Source: Pterois miles
Lineage: Eukaryota > Chordata > Actinopteri > Perciformes > Scorpaenidae
DNA length: 64,000 nt
NCBI GenBank assembly: GCA_947000775.1
Contig: CAMQGK010000038.1
Coordinates: forward strand, 2,212,501 to 2,276,500
Reading direction: 5' to 3'
Positions 58,310-64,000 of the stretch are shown here, piece by piece (within the stretch, counting starts at the first letter, position 1; each line of letters begins with the position of its first letter). A model generated the notes under the pieces. That model saw only the letters and a program-made list of their open reading frames with translations, had not been told where the DNA came from and made no database searches. Position numbers and translations under genes: made by a program.

Positions 58310-58390
58310 AAGAACTGTTTCAAGCTCTGGGGAAGTTTGGCAAATGTTGAATCTTCATATGATTTAACAAGTCAGTAACCTCGCTATAGC

Positions 58391-58750
58391 GGCTCTGTTG
58401 GGACGTACTAAGCTTTGAGCTAAATGCTAACAACGGCACACTAACATGCTCGCATTAACAATGCTAACATGCTGGTGCGGAGGAGGTGTAATGTTTATCA
58501 TGTCCACCATCTTGGTGTTAGCGTGCTAACGTCTGCTAATTAACTTAAGCACACTAATTAAACACAAATCACATGTCAGGTTTGAGTGCATTTTTGTCAG
58601 AAACAGAAGTACGGGACAAATTCAAATTTTGATGGTGCTCCATGAAAACAAAGTTATTATAATTCATTTTGAAGACAACATGAATGCGTGTGCCAAATGT
58701 CATGGCAACTGCTCCAATAGTTTTCTCCAGACCAAAGTGGCAGACCGACA
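58391..58750 (+). repeat. Teleost dispersed repeat fragment
   Basis: ATGCTAACATGCTGGTG, GTTAGCGTGCTAACGTCTGC, GTACGGGACAAATTCAAATT, TGACAACATGAATGCGTG-like words, and GTGCCAAATGTCATGGCAAC with CTCCAATAGTTTTCTCCAGA follow the order of a widespread fish repeat in which CCAAATTTCATGGCAATCCA is the signature. Class and ends are uncertain. Confidence 0.6.
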
Positions 58751-60657
58751 TTGCTTTACAGATGTTTGTGGGGAAAAATCCTTTTTGAACTACAAGGGTT
58801 TTTTTTTTTTTTTTTAAGTTGTGGTACTGAGCTTAGTTATTGAGACAATTGGCAGAACGACTGACTCACATACAGCTCGGTCGGTTTGTTTAAAATCTAT
58901 CCAGTTGTCTTACTGCGTGCTCCGTCACTTGTCTGACTTCCTTTTAACAGTATTGTCAGTAATCGCTTTGGAGAGCACAGTGTTGTCGTGACCTAAAGAA
59001 GCCAGATCCAAATGTATAATGAACCTGAACTTTAAAAAGTCACTTTCCTGCCTGTGATTTGGTACAAAACTGAGTTTCCATTATACGCTGGGACAGTTCG
59101 AACTGAGAGCTAAACAAATTGTGAGTGTTCCACGTCCTTTTCCTATCCTCCCTTTAATGAGTCCCAGTAACAGAAGGTTAGAAACAGCGACTTGTAAATG
59201 ACCCCCCAGTCTTTGGGACACACATTGTGAACGGGTGAGCAGACTGAGAGTGTGAACTCGCTCCCACCCTTCGAGCCTTCAGCCACACCATGGATGCACA
59301 TCCCCCCTCCCCTTCCCACAGATCTGACAGTCCTGTTTACCAAAGCGGCCGACAGACAAGCTGAACAAGGGCCCGGTCCACAGCACTTCCACTTAACTCT
59401 CTCCCCATTACTACGATTGGTGTGAACGACACAACAAAAGAGATAAAATCCCGAGGCGAAGAAAACAACTGCAGCTCACGATCAAGAATAATAATAATAA
59501 TAACAAAAAAGACACGGATCAAAACAAAAGAGGAAAAAAGGAAGACGGGGAGTAGGTGGAGGAGGTGGTGGGGGCTGGAGAGAGAGGAGAAGATGAGGTG
59601 GGCCGTTTGAAAAAAAAAAAAAAAGATGATTTGAGAAAATTGTCGGAAATTGCGGGAGATCTGTTAAAGGTTTCTTTTTTCAGCAGGGGTGGGAGCGTAT
59701 CGTATGACTTAAAAGAGGTATTAAAAGGAAAGAGTCAGGCGCCGGGGGAATTCTCCCACGTCGGAGAGCTCCCTTTTCAAATTCAACCCCGGTAATAACG
59801 CAGATAAATAATAGATAAATAGTATTTAGCTCCCACCTTGAACAACATTTTTTAAAGTAGTTCATGAAAGACTGACAGCTCTTGGCGAGCAAATGCACTT
59901 GCACACGCTCGCACGCGTGTGATGTGTATTTTACCTAATTAAATACAACACCAGGTGGGAATCGACTGATTGTTTGTGAGCGTGTGCACGTGAGTGAGTG
60001 TGCGCATGGACAGAAAAAGGAGAAGCAGCAGAAAGATCAAATATTTTGTATGAATTTCTTTAAGTTCAGATTCATCATTAGTGGTTTCATCAGCGACTGA
60101 CGGTTATTGTTCTGAGTTATTGGGGAAAAGGGTGGTGCAGGTTTTGCACAGCCCCTAATAAACTCTGATATTTAACAGAGGCCTTTTTACTGTCTTACGG
60201 TAATGATGTTCCAGGAAATAAAAAGCTTAAAAAAGGACTTGTTTTTGAATATCCTGTCCTCAAATAACGTGGAGAATAAACACATATATTTACCTTTTAA
60301 AGAAGAAGAAAAAAAAAAGCACAGTAGCAAGCCTTACTTTGCGTCTCGTGGCAGCTACGCCTCGGAGATGTGGTCGCGGCTGCGCCAGGCGTTTACAGAA
60401 GGCTGTGTGTTTAAACGCCTGGAATGCTCATTTGCCTTTTGGGTTTACTTATTTACTTTTGCATAAATGGAGAACGGTAATGTGGTATTAAGGGGCTTCT
60501 CAGGGGGAAAGTTGTGTGTTTTTAAAATGCAGCCCTCTTTTTTTTAAATGCTCCCTCAGTCTGCTATATTAAGGAAGGTTGATGATTAATGCTGCATAGA
60601 TCTAATTTCTCTTGATTAAAAAAAATGAATTAGAAAAATAATGCCAAGCATGAGATG
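58751..60657. other. Unique block
   Basis: A T run lies at 58799-58816, an ATAATAATAATAATAA run at 59488-59503 and an A run at 59610-59624. No gene recognised. Confidence 0.45.

Positions 60658-60716
<59 letters not shown>
60658..60716. repeat. Poly(C) run followed by (CA)n
   Basis: About 17 C residues pass directly into ~21 CA units. The compound C/CA repeat resembles the G-ended TG tracts elsewhere in the window on the opposite strand. Confidence 0.95.
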
Positions 60717-60719
<3 letters not shown>

Positions 60720-62152
60720 CCCCCCCTTTCCCCACCTCTCGCTCAAAGTCATCAGATACAAAATGAGCATCCAGGCTAAAATGAGCAACGAATAATCACA
60801 AAATTCCCAATAGCCAAATATAAAATGTAAAACGACTGCCTTGATCAACTGGAGCCCAGTAATCTTTAGCACCAGCCACAGCTGCACCACCACCACTGTC
60901 ACTTGAAATAAAAACCTAAACCTTTCAGGGCTTTCGATTGAGTCTTTAATTCAGCCTGATGTGACATTAAAACCCTTTGGTTGACTTCCACTGGCTGTGA
61001 CAAATGTACCGGCGCTTAATAGAGGTGTGCAGACAGGCCGGCATTTCAGTGACTTTTATCAAACCGAATTTATCAACGCAGGCTCCCAGGATCTGTGGCA
61101 GCAGCTTGTTGAGAAGGAAGCCTACAGATACCGTTAAGTACATCATCCCTCCTCTCTGTCTCTCTGTCTCGCTGCTTCTCTCCTTTCTGCTCGCTGCGTT
61201 TCTCTCTAAGTGTTTTTCTTTTTCATCCTCCTCTCCGTCCTGTCATCGCTCTGCCTTCTGTATATTTATCTCTTTTCTCTCTGGATCTATAGATGTGCTA
61301 CTTCGTTGGCTAATAGGAATGTTTTCTGTCAGGTTAAGCATTTTTAAATTTGACCAATTAAAAGAATAAAAAAAAAAATGACTCCTACTGTTTGCACACA
61401 TGTAAAAGTCTTTTCAAGCAGCACCCATATGTCAGCGTACGTCAGGCCAGAAAAGACGACACGATTGTCTGATTTTTAAGAAAAGTTCAAGACGTGAGCA
61501 GCTTGTCTCTGTATAGCTCGCAGGAGTTACTTCACCTGTGCTAAAAGGAGGCACTGGGGGAAAATGGGTTGTATTTGCTCCCAGTACCACCCTAACTGGG
61601 AGATAGTTGTCCGCAGGAAAATCAACTGTTCTGACCACCAGAAGGTCGACTAAAGGTGTTACCAGAGTAAGAAAATGTGGGAAAAAAGGAATTTTATAAA
61701 TTTCTTTTCATCTCACAATTCAGTTATGGTTTACCGGAAGTGGCAGAAAAGTTAAGTTTGGATTTGCGACCGCTTAAAACAGATGCTATCGTGATTTTGA
61801 GGCGATTTCTGGATGTGGTGGACTACAAAGCAACTGAAAAGTCCACAGATGACAAGTGAGGTAAAAAGAAGAGATAAAAAAAAAGAAGAAAGTAAATGAG
61901 AGATAAGAGCAGGAGAGAGGATGGAGAGATGACAGAGGCTGCGGCAGAGAGAAAAGAGTGAAACGCTGGAGTGCGATAAGGAGGCTTTTAAAGGGTCCTC
62001 TCAGACGCCGCCGTTGCTCAGTTCAGCGCCGTCAGAGCCTCTGAGGTACTTGAACCTTGCCTGCCTTCCCTCCACCTCTCTGTAGAGCTGCTGCCCTGCA
62101 GCCACCTGTAAACCGCTTTGACACATGATCCACTCCCACGGATGTGGAGTGG

Positions 62153-62154
<2 letters not shown>
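60717..62154. other. Unique block with a weak exon candidate
   Basis: 61724-61855 is open, 132 bp long, and bordered by CAG and GTGAGG (see findings). A 121-codon frame at 61004-61369 is pyrimidine-driven in its second half. Nothing else seen. Confidence 0.35.

Positions 62155-62199
<45 letters not shown>
62155..62199. repeat. (AC)n microsatellite followed by (AG)n
   Basis: About 22 AC units, then AGAGAGAGACAG. Confidence 0.95.
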
Positions 62200-62202
<3 letters not shown>

Positions 62203-64000
62203 AGAGACAGAAAACCACTGCAGCTGAGCGCACGCAAACGCTTTAACGCAACATCAGTGTTTTTTAACATTCGATTAACAACCGGCTGTCCCACTATGGA
62301 ATGAAGGGGACACTGGTGGCGGAGACACAGGAGCTACACCTAATAGTCTCCCTCCTAACACGTTGATTAAAAAATGTTTTTTTTTTTTCCTCCCTCTCTC
62401 TCTGTCACTTTTAAGCAATAGATCCTTCAGCGAGACAAGACAAATAACCTGCTATTATCCATTGCCCTCACGTTGGCGTGAAAGTGGCACTAGGAGGATT
62501 TTAACCTTCACCTCGTGAAGGCCGAGGGAAACAGGACATGTTGGAATTTAATTAAGCAATTAGACGGATGCCTTACCACGGCCACAAACAAGTGGAGAAC
62601 TTTTAGGCAAACATACAAATGCACAGATAGATTATTAGAAGAAATGCAAGGAGCTCCTTATTCACATGTATGTGAGACAAAAGCACTGCAGGTACGCAAC
62701 TGGAGACTGGAAAAAAAAAACGACAGCTCCTGATTAGGCATTGTCAAAATATTTGCGACTGAGGAATTCCACCAGGCGAGCGGCGGAATCGGCTCCTCTA
62801 CAAAAGAGCCATCTTCCCCGAGTAACAAGTAGGTGCAATGAGTGTCGACAGAAGAGGAGCTGAAATCCCCCCGGGCTAGAGAATATCCCGCTATTGTAGT
62901 CTTAACCCGCGAGACCTGGCGGGGAATGTACAGCTTTCACAGTCACTTCTCATCCTATTTGTAGCACTGCCGCTGATGTGCGAGCGCCTGGGCCAGAGCA
63001 GGTCACCCCCCCACCACCACCACCACCACCACCACCTTTCCCACCTCTTTAAAACACTTTTTACAAATCGAGTCCAACAAATTTTTGAGGGAGCATTCAT
63101 CTACATCGTGTTATTTTCTCTCTCTCTTCTCCCCGCACCCTCACACCAAAACCACTTTTTTCATCTCTCTTTTTTTGTATTTTTTTTGTTCCACAAGGCA
63201 AGTTTCATTAAAGATCCAATTATGCAAATCAGGTGCTGGAGAGGCAGTTGAATATGCACTATAATGGTGTACAGTAATCGTTCGACACAATATACGGCAT
63301 CCGGGGCCAGATTTACGAGCGCAACAGAACTGCAACGCCTCCGTCCTTTGGTGAAAACCTCTTGATCATAATTAAAGGTGCAGGAGTTCTCTCCAGCATC
63401 CTCAACCCCCCCCCCTTTTTTTTCTCGACTGTTTTCCTCTTTTCCCCTCTCCCTCCATCTTGTGCTACTTTGGCGTGCTCATTAGCGGAGGTCTGGGAAG
63501 TTTGCAGAGGTCACATCCAAGAGGTGGAGCAGCTAAAGAGCAGACATGACGTGCGATGCGGTCGGTGATGGTGTGTGACGAGGGTTAACAGACACACATA
63601 GGAAGCTTCCGTCTCATCAACACTGGAGGTATTTACCACTGTCTTAGCTGAGCGTGGCTGAATGCTAAGCAGCAACAATTCTCTGCTTCAGGACCTCTGA
63701 TTGATGTGTGCTTGCCTGTTTGTGTTAAGCTGTTGTCTGCGGGAATGACACAGCTGAAAACGCGGCGCCGATCGGCACGTCAAAAACGGGAGAAAGCAGT
63801 CCTGACATTGCACATGCTTAAATCCAAAATGCTAACGAACTTCGAGGGGGGAAAAAAAAATGCCAAACTAAACTCAATAAGGCCTTAACGCCAAGGGGGC
63901 TCAGATGGGAAGCCGGGGCAAACAGATGAGGAATATCACGGGGTTGGGAGGATAAGGTGTTTTTTGTGGGGGGTTTTTAGTTCAGGACACATTCCTTATT
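62200..64000. other. Unique block, possible conserved noncoding DNA; no gene
   Basis: A T run lies at 62379-62388 and a (CCA)n run at 63012-63036. The segments 62500-62720 and 63190-63290 are unique, with AATTTAATTAAGCAATTAGA and TCCAATTATGCAAATCAGGT respectively. A C run followed by a T run occurs at 63406-63423. No coding gene recognised to the window end. Confidence 0.4.

Overview
This window reads as intergenic or deep-intronic DNA from a bony fish, most likely a spiny-rayed (acanthomorph) teleost. The evidence is a very high density of long CA/TG microsatellites, a tRNA-headed teleost SINE, and several short inverted-repeat DNA elements whose sequences I recognise as common in perch-like fish genomes. 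No species can be named. I found no convincing protein-coding gene, rRNA or tRNA gene, CRISPR array or prokaryotic feature. The open frames are short, unrelated to any family I know, and mostly run through CA repeats, polypyrimidine tracts or transposon remnants. The longest, 181 codons on the minus strand at 11976-12521, has no recognisable domain.

Layout. 0-4 kb: CA/TG tracts, then a ~430-bp tandem repeat (about 1648-3495) split by an inserted inverted-repeat element (1736-2503). 6.5-7.5 kb: two head-to-tail copies of a dispersed repeat, then a decayed hAT transposon that still carries transposase motifs. 11.4-11.8, 14.2-14.7 and 20.8-21.3 kb: short hAT-like elements and a dispersed repeat; two of the hAT-like elements have 8-bp target-site duplications. 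16.6-17.2 kb: two ~100-bp CA tracts. 18.1-18.8, 25.3-26.4, 41.4-42.2 and 54.5-55.0 kb: further copies of the same inverted-repeat family as at 1.7 kb. 22.9, 27.3, 33.2 and 35.3 kb: a dispersed family marked by TTTAGGCAACAAAA motifs. 30.2-31.0 kb: a SINE nested in an older element. 37.7-39.1 kb: two abutting elements, the second holding a 52-bp minisatellite. 45.9-47.0 kb: a small TA-flanked element nested in a larger one. 49.1-51.5 kb: elements packed almost back to back, several nested. 58.1-58.3 kb: a fold-back element.

Between the repeats lie unique AT-rich blocks rich in TAATTA-like, ATGCAAAT-like and CAGCTG cores. They look like the conserved noncoding sequence that flanks developmental regulators, but this is inference and needs alignment to other fish. 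One short open segment (61724-61855) has splice-site-like borders and is flagged as a weak exon candidate. I saw no previously undescribed biological system. The most informative content is the layered transposon history: several nested insertions, paralogous empty sites, and a shortened element paired with a transposase-bearing relative.
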